Shown here: positions 10,446 through 20,173 of the stretch, in pieces
Numbering within the stretch: position 1 is the first letter of the stretch
How the letters are laid out: the number at the start of each line of letters is the position of its first letter
NCBI GenBank assembly: GCA_020536535.1
Contig: JAHLWZ010000167.1
Coordinates: 709-39,224, forward strand
Direction of reading: 5' to 3'
DNA from: Pelomyxa schiedti
Taxonomy: Eukaryota > Evosea > Pelobiontida > Pelomyxidae
Length of the DNA: 38,516 bases
Position numbers and translations under genes: made by a program
Notes under the pieces: generated by a model
What the model saw: the letters and a program-made list of their open reading frames with translations, nothing else
Told to the model about the DNA's origin: nothing
Databases searched by the model: none

Positions 10446-10948
10446 TGTATTGTCTTGGTTTTTTTTTCCTGCTGTTGTGTCGTGTCGGCACTCAACCCCC
10501 TTTGGTTTATTTTAGATTTCTTTTGGTTTCTGTTTTCACGAACGACCCTGTCTTTCGCTGGCGTTCAAATTTTCATTTTTTCAAGAACCCTTCGTAAACA
10601 CTCCAGATCGAGAATCAGTGGATCTCGCAATGTGTTTGGCCAGAGTTGTTCGGCACTAGAGACTGAGGGTTGTGCTCATCACTTTCAAATCTAATTTCCA
10701 ACAGCCCTCATCTGATAAAGTGAACTTTCCTCGAAAGGAACCAAAAATACCAAATCAACGTTTGATTCTTCGTTCCGAAAGGAAGGGCAAAAAAACCAAC
10801 GACCCTCGCTCCACACGCATCGCGACGACGATACACCCGTAGATCCGACAGTGCAGCGTAACAATCGGAAGATCTCCGCATCAAGTCTGCGACACAAACC
10901 CGACTAGCAAACGCCGTAGATCTCACGACTTAATTCTAAGTCTACGAT
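10446..10948. promoter_or_regulatory. Divergent intergenic region between paxillin-like and GTPase genes
   Basis: The two start codons lie head to head 503 bp apart, so this region must hold both promoters. It has no supported coding exon. A small palindromic motif (TTTCCTCGAAAGGAA at about 10726-10740) and a related GTTCCGAAAGGAA about 40 bp downstream are the only repeated elements I notice. Their role is unknown. Confidence 0.4.
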
Positions 10949-11763
10949 ATGACTGAACCCACGACGGTGGAGCTGATGGTTGTTGGGGAATCTGGGGCCG
11001 GCAAGACCTCGATTGTGACGTGCTACATTGCCGGAAAACCATCGTCGATGGCACTGACACCTGATGGTGAAGGATTCCACGCCAAGACTGCAAAAGTTGG
11101 CAAAAACAACGTTGTAGTCAAGGTATTTGGTCTATTGTTGTTCTTTGGGTACCCCAATGACTATTTTTTTCAGACTTGGGATTCTGCTGGGGAGGAGAAA
11201 TTTGCCCTTGTCACTCTTTCTATATTTAAGAAATGCAAAGGTAACCCCAATCCCACGTTCCTTCCTTTTCTCATGGGTTATTTGTTTCAGGTTTCTTTAT
11301 TGTATTTGACCTGTCTGACAACTACTCGTTCGAGTGTGTCACACAATGGCAAAAGCAGATAGAGAGATTTAACTTGGATCCCACGAGTCAAGTCTTTATT
11401 GTGGGAAACAAGAAAGATATCAAACCTGTTGTTTCACGAGAGCAGGCTCAAGACTACGCTGCCTCTGTCAATGCAACTTACTGGGAGGTGTGTTCAGGCT
11501 GTTATGTTACTATACTTACGTAATGTATACAAGAACAGTGATAAATTCTAATCTTTTCTCACGTCCTTTAGACATCCGCCGTTTCTGGTGAAAACATCGA
11601 TGCAATGTTTGATACCATGGTGGAAAACGTTTTAAAGGCCGTGAACGAGAAGAAGGCAAAAGAGGATGCCGAAAAAGCGAAAGTAGACACAAAAAAACCA
11701 AAAAAGCAGGCACCACACAAAGCAAAGGGTGGCAAGAGTGGTGGTGGATGTTTACTTTTGTAA
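10949..11763 (+). CDS. Divergent Rab/Ras-type small GTPase with CLLL prenylation end
   Basis: Four exons: 10949-11122, 11174-11240, 11291-11487, 11572-11763 (phases 0, 1, 0), giving 209 aa. The G motifs are visible: P-loop GESGAGKTS, switch II WDSAGEEKF, NKKD in VGNKKDI, and TSAVSGEN for G5. The fold and the WD-x-AG-x-E-x-F switch match the Rab group. The usual catalytic Gln of WDTAGQE is Glu here (WDSAGEE), which in known Ras-family proteins would be expected to lower intrinsic hydrolysis; this is inference. The tail is Lys-rich (KKPKKQAPHKAKGGKSGGG) and ends CLLL, a CaaX box whose final Leu predicts geranylgeranylation, so membrane attachment is likely. Rab proteins usually end CC or CXC, so this is atypical. 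The start is the only ATG giving a normal N-terminus. Confidence 0.88.
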
Positions 11764-11993
11764 ATTTACGATAGTGGTAAGTTTATCTAATTCTGGTCTA
11801 TTTATGTATGAAAGCTAATCTGCTTTTAAGGCAGACTGTTAGTCTTTTGTGAAACTTTTGTTACATCTTTTTGGAATCACGCCTTGTACCAGTGGAATTG
11901 AATGGGTTGTCCTTGCTATTAACAATTTTTAAATGAACAACAAAAAAAACTTATTTTTTTATATACACATCTTTCTTGTCCTTTCAAAAACAA

Positions 11994-14799
11994 TTACCAA
12001 AACATCACCCTCACTCTCTTTTGGCATGCTTGTGAGGAATTTTGGTGTGAGACCAAGTCCAGTCTGCTGGGAAATGTTTCCCCACAGACTTTGCACATTA
12101 CTTTGTAGTGTGGGCACACTGAGAGGTGTGAATTGATGTCATTTACAAACCCACAAATCAGAGGCTCAAACGGGCACAGCCTTCTCCTGTTGATGTTGCC
12201 ATTGTTGGTGTTCCCTCCTGGTGTTGTGTAATCAGGACAATTACAAATGGCACAGTGTGAGGTCCACTGCGGCCGCGGGATTGGTTTCCGGCAGGACTTG
12301 CATATGATGAGGTAGTAGTTACATTGAGAGAGGTGAATAAGAAGCTTGCTTCTGGGCATCACGAGCGGGCAGCCGTACCGGAAATTCGGGCACTTTATTT
12401 CCGCGTAGTATGGAATAGGCTCTGACTGTAAGTCATCATCAGTGAGGGAAGGGGGTATTTCCAGGTCGGAACTTTGGGGTCCGGATTCCCTCGCCTTGCA
12501 CCGGAGTTCTTGGATTCCTCCGCGCTCCTCTACAACGAGCAATTCGGTCTCCTCTAGTGATGGGGTGGAGCGCAGAATCCCTTTCAGTGTTGTTTGGCAT
12601 GGTGCATTGTGGAGATTTTTTAGAACAGCCTTCGGAATCACACCCCAGCATATTTCATGTGACACATGCAGATGGGAGATTTTGCTCATTGCCGCATAGT
12701 TAATGGCAAGAACTCCAAGAGAGTTCCCGATGATCCGCACTTGCAGAAGTGGCTTTCCTGGTATTCCGGTATTCGGCAGTGTTATAGACTTGATATTTCG
12801 ATACAGGTTAAACAGCAAAAGGTTTTTCAGAGTTGTGACTTCCCCTAAATCCAGTATAACAGGCTCTTGGAACACTGACGGCAATCTGAGGCTTAGATGA
12901 GTTAATGCCGTCCACCTTTTGCTGAACTGTATAGGGGAACTTGATTCAGGTATGCTTAGATCGAGATGTCTGAGGGATGAGACTAAACTACTTTTTTCGT
13001 CCAATAAAATATCAGTCAGACTGTAACAGTCACATCGTAGACTTACCAGAGGAGGCAGTGGCAGAGAATTTGAGTAATTGGCGGTACTAAAGGCGTGGTT
13101 CATACAAGAATCTGCTGTATAGCGAGAATGTACGAGGGTGCGGAGATTGGAATGGGAAAGTATTTTAACGTGACGCAGGTTCTTGTGTGAAGAAAGGCAG
13201 CTCAATAGAGTCCATCTGGTAACAGAAGAGCACATTAAATTGAGAGATCTCAAGAAAGGAAGAATGGAGCAGATGTAAATCAAAAATTGATCAGAGTCTT
13301 CCCGATGGAAGTTGTAATCCAAAATAGTAACGTTATTTCTGACAGACAAGTCCCACGATTTGCACACCAGTCTGACGCATTTAAAAATACAGCTCTGGGG
13401 GAGGTGTTTAAGAATCTTCCGCCAGGCTAATTCAGGCAGAAAAGCAATAATTCCCATAGGTTCACAAGTAGGTGTGCTATCACATGAAGTTGATGATTCC
13501 GGTGATTGCATATGCACTGTCTCACTTGGGTGTAGGTTCATGCATGAAGACACTTCAGGTGTTGATTCCAGCTCATCAATCTTCTGTCTAGCCTCCACGA
13601 GTTCGTTCAAGTCAGATAGAATGTCATTTATTTGTCGAACAGGATCTGGTGTCTGTTTTAGTTTTAACAAGGCTTCCAGGTGAACATTGGCAGATTCGCA
13701 TCCACGATCTTCAGCTTGGAACTCGGTTGTTTTGAGGTCACTGTAGAGCCTAGGTGGAAGAGTGCATGTGTCCTGATGGACAGATGTAGTAGCTGATTGG
13801 GCAGATGCGATAGCTGGCTCTTGGTTGCCTTTGATCAGGGTCACAGTAGGCTCGGCAAGGGAAGTACACTTCTGTGGTGATTCTGTTAGCTGTTTGGTAG
13901 CACTCTCGTTAATGGAATTGATTTCGGGCTGCTGTGTAACTTAAGTGTGGGGCAAAGAGATAGGCAGGTACATCTCTCTTAATTTCCTCCTGTTCATGTA
14001 CTTCTGGAGTCTGGTTACTTGCTGCTGTTTCGGGATTTACTCTATCAACTTGAAAATCTGGCTGATCGTGGAGAGGCACTGCTGATGTAAGAAGTGCTTG
14101 CTTTTCGTTATGCAGTGCTGATTGTGCAGGTGGCAAGGAATTCTGATCCGCTTGTACTCTGGCCTGTACATACACCGGAGGCAGCTGTGATGGAGGGGCC
14201 TGCTGTGGTTCAGCAGCCAGAGCTGAGTCACAGGCAGGGTTACCAGGAGTGTGAACGTTGTGAGGTTGCTCTGGAGAGAGCTGTGATTGTAGTGGGGAAT
14301 TTTGTACAGAATGAGGGTGTTCCTGTGCAGAGTGAGACCTGGGGGGCTCGTTTTGCACGGAGCTCTGGTCTTGCACAGGCCTTGGTGGTGTGGAGTTCCT
14401 TTTTGTTGTCAAGGTCCGCGGTGCATGTGCCTTGCAGAAAAAACGGCCCTCAACAAGCCCAGCACACTTACCCACCGTAAGAGGCGTTCGGCACTACCTC
14501 ATCATATCAGAAATCCAACATGCATATATTATATATATCTATATAAAAACGAGGAAAAAAAAAACCAAAACCAAAACCAAAACCAAAACCAAAACCAAAA
14601 CCAAAACACCCACCCATAATAGCCACCAACAACAACAAACCTGACCACATGTGAAACAGCGTTTGTGAGCCAGACAGGTGTTGTAGGCCACTTTCTCGGC
14701 GTCGTAGACTCTGCCTCCACAGCAACAACAGCACTGCTTGGTCACGACCACAGCGGACGTGGCTTTGGGCCCAGTCCCAACCCTCACCGCCGACGTCAT
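11994..14799 (-). CDS. LIM domain + F-box + LRR-like + TRAF-type zinc-finger fusion protein
   Basis: Three exons on the minus strand: 14641-14799, 13972-14493, 11994-13931, all phase 0, giving 872 aa. Exon 1 plus exon 2 build one LIM domain: CCCC, VYDAEK, HKRCFTC, then across the 147-nt intron CGQ|CRTPL, then CKAH. A Pro/Gln/His-rich linker follows (residues ~80-230), then an F-box near residues 387-430 (LPELAWRKILKHL, CVRLVCKSWD), leucine-rich stretches (FLRSLNLMCSSVTRWTLLSC and similar), and a Cys/His-rich C-terminus (residues ~736-872: IKCPNFRYGCP, CKSCRKPIP, CPFEPLICGF, CKVCGETF) resembling TRAF-type zinc fingers. F-box proteins are SCF ubiquitin-ligase substrate receptors; LIM and TRAF-type fingers bind proteins. 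The combination is unknown to me. The intron within the LIM domain holds a (TTTTGG)n run. Transcripts from here and from the DHHC gene diverge. Confidence 0.82.
14561..14607. repeat. Hexanucleotide (CCAAAA)n simple repeat
   Basis: About eight CCAAAA units in tandem, lying inside intron 1 of the LIM/F-box gene (TTTTGG on the coding strand). It reads open in several frames but is intronic by the splice model. Confidence 0.9.
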
Positions 14800-15044
14800 T
14801 CACTGCACGATTACAACCCCCAACTCCAATGCAGACACGCCAAACGCGGTGATGGGAAAAAACTGGCGAAAAAAACAAGCTGACGGCTCCCTTTGGTCCT
14901 TCGTGTCGCGTCGTTCGTTGATGAAAAGAAAACCTTCCGTAAGAGAAAAAAGGAAAAGACAAAATCCATCAAATCCATTTTGTGAAGGAGCCGGAGTGAG
15001 TGACCGGGTTTCGGAGTGGTACTCTCGGTAGGATAGAATTAAAA

Positions 15045-16829
15045 ATGTGGGTCGGCCTCGCGATTGTGGGAGGCTACGTCGTGGTTGCCTCGTTGGTGAT
15101 TTACACGTTGTTGTGTGGGCAGAGCGAATTTCACAGGGGCGGTGTCATTGGTTGGCTGCACACTTTTTTGACGTCGTCGATATGGTCTTGGCTGCAGTTT
15201 GTGTCCCATAATCCTCTTGCCAACACAACCCCCCTCCCTTATTCTGTACCCCTTTGATTTTCGTTTTTTCGCCAAATTAAAGTCTGTTAGCCAAGACATT
15301 TTACTTTACATCGTTTTTCTTTCTAGTTGAACATAGTTTTATTTAACTTGGAACCAACACTAATTAAGGAGAGTAATTACAAGACTCCTTGGAAAGAGAG
15401 TAGTTGCATTTTTTAACCCATGTGTGGACTGGTGCTGCTACAAACCAAATCCTTTCATGCAGGTGTGTACTTTGGGTAACCCACACCCGTTTCATCTACT
15501 GTAAAGATAGTTTATGCTACTTTCGTGCTTGGAGGCTTTGCCATATTCCTACGTGACGCATTTCCTTTGTTGGATGACAAATACCTCTCTTCCTACCACA
15601 GGTTAGTGTTGAAATAAAAATTTGTTCTCTCAGCAGCGTTAAAGACTTGGGGCTTTCTTTGCTGTCGGTTCCACAATGGCAGTTTTCGCATATGTTTCAT
15701 TTTGTGATCCTGGTTACCTTACATGCCTTTATGAGATTACAAATAATTATTTATAGGAATAGTGACATCAAAGAATTTAGAAAAGTACAACACTTGGCCT
15801 TATGATAATGTTATCTACAATGAGAAGCATTGCGCAACGTGCAAAATAATCAGGTTGCTGCATGCTATTTCTTTTTGTGGTGCTTACATTACACAGACCA
15901 GCGAGGTCTAAACACTGTTCAATGTGCAATGTTTGTGTAGCATGCCATGATCACCATTGCCCGTATAGATTAAATTCCTTGTCTCTGCACTAATGACAAA
16001 GAGGTGGGTCAACAACTGTATTGGCGAACGCAATGCCCGGTGGTTTCTGTTGTTCTTGTTGTTCACAGCTTTATTGTGCACATATTGCACTTACTTGGCA
16101 TACTACGCAATGAAAGGAATTGCTATAGAGTGCGATCTAGTAAACCAACAAACTGAGTAACATACTTCAGGCAGAAACTTTTTACTAAACCCATGTATGT
16201 CCGTACAACCGGTGGTGTAAAACCACTTAACTTTGGAATGATATTACAGGTTTTTCCTTTCTACAAAACCTAAAATGCTCACAGTGCCCAACACCAACTC
16301 AAAAACCAAACCAGTACATGATCCTCCAAGTGGGATTGCTATTCCCTCTCGGTCTGTTTTGTGGAGTGATAGCCATTGTGATGTACTGCTTCTTTGGTTT
16401 CCAGTTTTGGCATGTGGTTCGTGGAACCACCACCAATGAGACATTCAAATGGGAATCCGCCAGAATAACCCAAAAGCGTGAATGGAAGTGCGTAGGTCTC
16501 AAACTCAACAATAATATCGCAGTAATACACATACAATACAAGCACACAAACAACAAACGTATAAAATCACACGAGAGGGGAAACCAAAAACCAAAAAGCC
16601 TAATGTGCAAATAGATAGATAGGACTTCTCAAACTAAAACATTCACAGGGAACAAGGAAACACCGGGAGGCCGCCTGATCTAACAAATATCTACAACCGG
16701 GGATTCACTGCGAATGTTATCAACATGGCGTTCCCTCCATCCACGAGGTCTCGCTCCCGATTGTCTGGTCCTCAGTCCTCAGGGGGCAAGCCACACCGAA
16801 AAAGCTCCAAGCACACAAGAGCAGATTGA
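15045..16829 (+). CDS. DHHC-type protein S-palmitoyltransferase (ZDHHC4-like)
   Basis: Ten exons: 15045-15184, 15369-15462, 15507-15601, 15645-15712, 15757-15853, 15897-15962, 16004-16139, 16175-16249, 16315-16487, 16649-16829, giving 374 aa with consistent phases. The DHHC cysteine-rich domain is complete: [49 protein letters not shown]. Four hydrophobic segments are placed as in the family: WVGLAIVGGYVVVASLVIY near the N-terminus, LGAFFAVGSTMAVFAYVSF, FLLFLLFTALLCTYC, and LLFPLGLFCGVIAIVMYC. The TTxE motif is TTNE, followed by NIYNRGFTANVINM. The enzyme attaches palmitate to Cys of target proteins from endomembranes; DHHC Cys is the acyl-enzyme nucleophile. The tail is Ser/Arg-rich. Intron 1 (184 nt) is the least certain junction. 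The start ATG gives a typical short cytosolic N-terminus. Confidence 0.88.
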
Positions 16830-17019
16830 AGGAAGGGCTTCCTTTTCGGAATGCGAGATTCCGAATCTCGTGGTGATTGTGCTGTTAAATTTGGAGGACC
16901 AATTTACGCAATTGCCTCATCTGATTTCTTAAATCAATTCTTGATTACTTTCTCATTTTTTTTTTCAATTCAACAACTAGCAACACACTAGCGGTACCGC
17001 TGATCTAGTCTTAACGAAC

Positions 17020-17298
17020 ATGTAAGCGCTTCCATTTTCGGCGTACAAGTTGCGTGTCGAACAATATACTAAACGTGGTTTTAGGGGCAAACAAAAAGAC
17101 GGAAATACCAAGGCCACCAAGGCATCTGCTGACAAGCCATACGTTACCAAGGTTTTTTTCTTTAGAGTTTTTCACTCCAAAAAACCGACACTTACCGCTC
17201 CATAGCAACAAAAGAATGCTGGTAAATCGGCCAAGCAAAAGAAGGAGGAAATGAAGGCCAAGAGAGCCGCCAAGGCCACTGGTGATTCCAAGTTCTAA
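17020..17298 (+). CDS. 53-residue Lys-rich protein with start codon split by an intron
   Basis: Exons 17020-17021 (AT), 17085-17151 and 17206-17298 give a 53-aa basic protein, MGKQKDGNTKATKASADK... ending ...TGDSKF. Intron 1 has a strong donor (GTAAGC), a near-perfect branch point (TACTAAAC at about 17067-17074) and TTTTAG; intron 2 is 54 nt. The exons join in one frame. The Lys/Ala/Gln-rich composition (QQKNAGKSAKQKKEE) recalls small 4F5/SERF-like proteins, but the match is too weak to name it. Because the ATG sits at a donor site, an unspliced transcript would read ATG-TAA. It is too short for ordinary ORF finders. Confidence 0.65.
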
Positions 17299-17493
17299 GC
17301 CGCGAACGATAATGCAAATAGCCTCAATTCAGTTGTTACCATTGTAAGTGTTGCGCCCCAGCCCAAAGAAAAAAAAATAGAATCCGAAGTTCCTCCTTTC
17401 ATCTCACACTTAACAATTGCATCTGTGAACCAACTTAGTTCCTTCTCTTATCATTCCGTACGAACGTTGTTCACTTTCAAGTAACAAAGTAAC

Positions 17494-20127
17494 ATGTCGT
17501 CTGTCGATCTACATTGTTGCATATGCCTTTCTGAGGTAGCCAAGGATGCCGTGTCGCTCTCGTGCGGTCACATTTGTTGCCTCTTGTGCGCCCAGTGCCG
17601 GCACCAGTCGGCCTCTGCCCTCGACTTCCTCCTCCGCAGCCGCCCCCCGCAGCCGTCGACCCCTTCGGCCTCCTCCTCCTCCTCCTCCGCCGCGGCCGCC
17701 CCTCCGCCTCCTCCGAACAAGGCACCCTCCGCGGCCGGCAGCACCGACGTGGGCCCGCCCATCGTGTGCCCAGTGTGCCTGGCCCCCACGTCCCCGCCGT
17801 TCAGCCCGGCCGAGGAGGCGCGGGCGCGGGCGGCGGAGATCGAGCTGCAGGCGGCCCAGCCCAAGGCCTGCGCGTTCTGCGGGCAGCCGGCCGCGGTCCT
17901 GTGCGAGGCCTGCAGCACCCTGTGTGCCGAGCACGACTCGTTCCTGCACTCGCGGGGCCCGTTCGTGTCTCACTCCCGACGTAAGTTGGACATGGGCACG
18001 CGGCCTGATTCGCAGCAGGGGACGCAGAATGGAGGGAATTGTGGGAGGACCCCGGCTGCCGTGGTTGTGGTGGATAGGCCTATGATGTGTTTGGAGCATG
18101 GAAAGGAAGCTGATTTGTTCTGCAGCAAAGAAAAGGTGTTGGTGTGTGCTCATTGCTTGCTCACTGGGTCGCATAAGGGCCACGAGTACAGTGCTGTGAA
18201 GCAGGCGGCCGAGGTGGCTAGGAAAGAAATTTCGGAGAACTCTGTGGCAATTACCAAGAAAGCTGCCAACATCAATGAAATGTCAGGTGCATTGACAAGA
18301 AATTTCGCCGAGGCAAAACAGGTACTCCCAAAATAAATAACCTGACTGTAGTTTTTAAAAAACCCAAGGAAAGGGAAATCCGGATAGCACAAGTGAAATC
18401 TTTTTTCTCTCAAGCTCATCAAATATTAGATACTGTTGAGGCTGAAAAGCTGGCAGATATCGCCAATAACACAAAGCCAATGGGTGTGTTTCCTTGGTTT
18501 GCTTGTAAATGTCTCAAATATGTTTAGAGCAAAGCTTAGCTAAGCAAATTGAAAGCTGTGATTCATTAAAGTTGGAATTGGAGCGGATAGGGGAAACAGT
18601 TACTTCTATTTTGAGAAGTGGATCTGATAGGGTGTGCCTAGCCCTTTGGGGATATGTTGACCATTTGGCAAAGTCCTTGTGTCCTTTAGGCACTGTGGTA
18701 GAACCTTATAACGAACAAACGGGACTCGCAGTATCAACTGAAGAAAGTATGACCAAACAATTTGCCTCGTTGTGCTGCATTGAGACTTCCCACGAACTGC
18801 AAAAAAGAAGAGAAGAAACCAAGAAACAGGAAGAAGAACAACGGAGGAAAACAGAAAGAGAAATAGAGGAGAGAGAGAGATTAATAGCTGAGAGAAGAGA
18901 AAGAGAAATGAGAGAAAGAGAAATAAGAGAAATGAAAGAAATGAGAGAAAGAGAAATGAGAGAAAGAGAAACGAGAGAAAGAGAAATGAAAGAAATGAGA
19001 GAAATGAGAGAAATGAGAGAAAGAGAAATGAAAGAAATGAGAGAAAGAGAAATGAGAGAAAGAGAAATGAGAGAAAGAGAAATGAGAAAAAGAGAGATAA
19101 GAGAAGAAAAAGAGAGAGAAAGAAGAAAAGAGGAAGAAGAAAGGAGGAAAAGAGATGGGGAGATGCAAAAAATAACTGGCAACATACACAAGCTCACGAG
19201 CCATGAGAGTGGCATAACCGTTGGCTTCCAGAACACTCACGATGGTGGTGCGGCGTGGGACCAGTCAAGGAGGCTCTTGTTTGCCCTCTACGGCGAAGAC
19301 AACATGGGTAAGGACCTACACGTGACCAAAGTAGATGCGACCGGCCGCGGAGCATCAGTCAAGCACCCCAACAAGATACCATTCAATACACACGGCGCAT
19401 ACCCAGTGTTTGATGGCGACACCCGCGTTTATGTGTTTGAAAGCGAATCGGGTTCATGCAACAGGTTCGGGTTCATACACGTGGAGACACTGGCGTTCAC
19501 TGAGCTGGCGCCGCTTACTGGTGGGCGATTCTCCGAGTACAGCAGCCCTGTTTGCACGGCGGGGTTTGTGTTTGCAGTGTGTGGAACTGGTCTCACTGTG
19601 TGGAGGTACAACCCACAGGTCAGTTCGTTGCACTCCCCGATAACAACCTGAATTATGTTGACCCCACAACAAAACAAACGGCACTTATTTAGGGCAACGC
19701 ATGGACCAAGACGGGACTCTCATTTGCCGAGAACGCGAGGCTGCTCGTTGACCACAGGTCACCACGTGTGCTGTGGGCCATCACACACAGTGGCAAGCTT
19801 ATATCGTGTGATGCGCCCATCGACGACGGCACGCCAGCCAAGACGGAGCACGGCACCAGGCCCAATGGGTACGGCCTCGGTGCCAACTACGAGGCTTTTG
19901 TGGTGCCAGTGGGTGTTGGCAACAGCTCCCTACTTTTCACCTCCAAGGGCGACCAGTGGCAGGTGTACAACACTGGCTTCAAAACGTGGACTGCTGTTCC
20001 TGGTCTAATTGTTTGTGGTGGCAGTGGAGGACACGGCTGGTACGACTCTGGCACCAAGAACTTGTACGTGCAAACAATAGGTCTTGGCGTATTGCACTGT
20101 GCCTCTCTCCACAGTCTCCTGCCCTGA
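17494..20127 (+). CDS. RING / B-box protein with charged single helix and propeller-like C-terminus
   Basis: Four exons: 17494-18321, 18369-18483, 18528-19618, 19693-20127 (phases 0, 1, 0), giving 822 aa. RING: CCICLSEVAKDAVSLSCGH, CCLLC, then a ~70-residue Ser/Pro/Ala insert before CPVC. B-box 1: CAFCGQPAAVLCEAC; B-box 2: MCLEHGKEADLFCSKEKVLV and CAHCLLTGSHKGHE. A coiled coil follows (exons 1-3), then about 120 residues made almost only of R, E, M, K, I (REREMREREI type), predicted to be a stable charged single helix. The C-terminal ~290 residues are rich in short beta strands (RRLLFALYGE, RVYVFESESG, FVFAVCGTGLTVWRYNP, RVLWAITHSGKLISCD) like a beta-propeller but not clearly OLF or kelch. 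A TRIM-like E3 ligase is the simplest reading. Exon 1 is far more GC-rich than its surroundings. Confidence 0.8.
18790..19160 (+). repeat. Purine-rich minisatellite encoding the E/R helix
   Basis: The plus strand is almost only A and G, broken mainly by the T of ATG. Units such as GAAATGAGAGAAAGA recur with variation, so the protein repeat and DNA repeat coincide. The run is long enough that a triplex or slipped structure is conceivable. Confidence 0.85.
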
Positions 20128-20173
20128 GCCCAAAACAAAAAACAAACTTCTAAAGCACCACAACTTGTCGGAA

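Noticed and set aside
14561-14607. (CCAAAA)n as a telomere-like repeat
   Set aside because: It is short, internal, and lies in an intron that is required to rebuild the LIM domain.
17509-18183. Long GC-rich minus-strand frame opposite RING/B-box exon 1
   Set aside because: Arg/Gly/Ala-rich composition typical of the antisense of a GC-rich Pro/Ser exon; no domain, and the plus strand has conserved zinc ligands.
18706-19240. Ser/Leu/Phe-rich minus-strand frames
   Set aside because: They are the antisense of the purine-rich helix repeat; the repeats are periodic at the DNA level.
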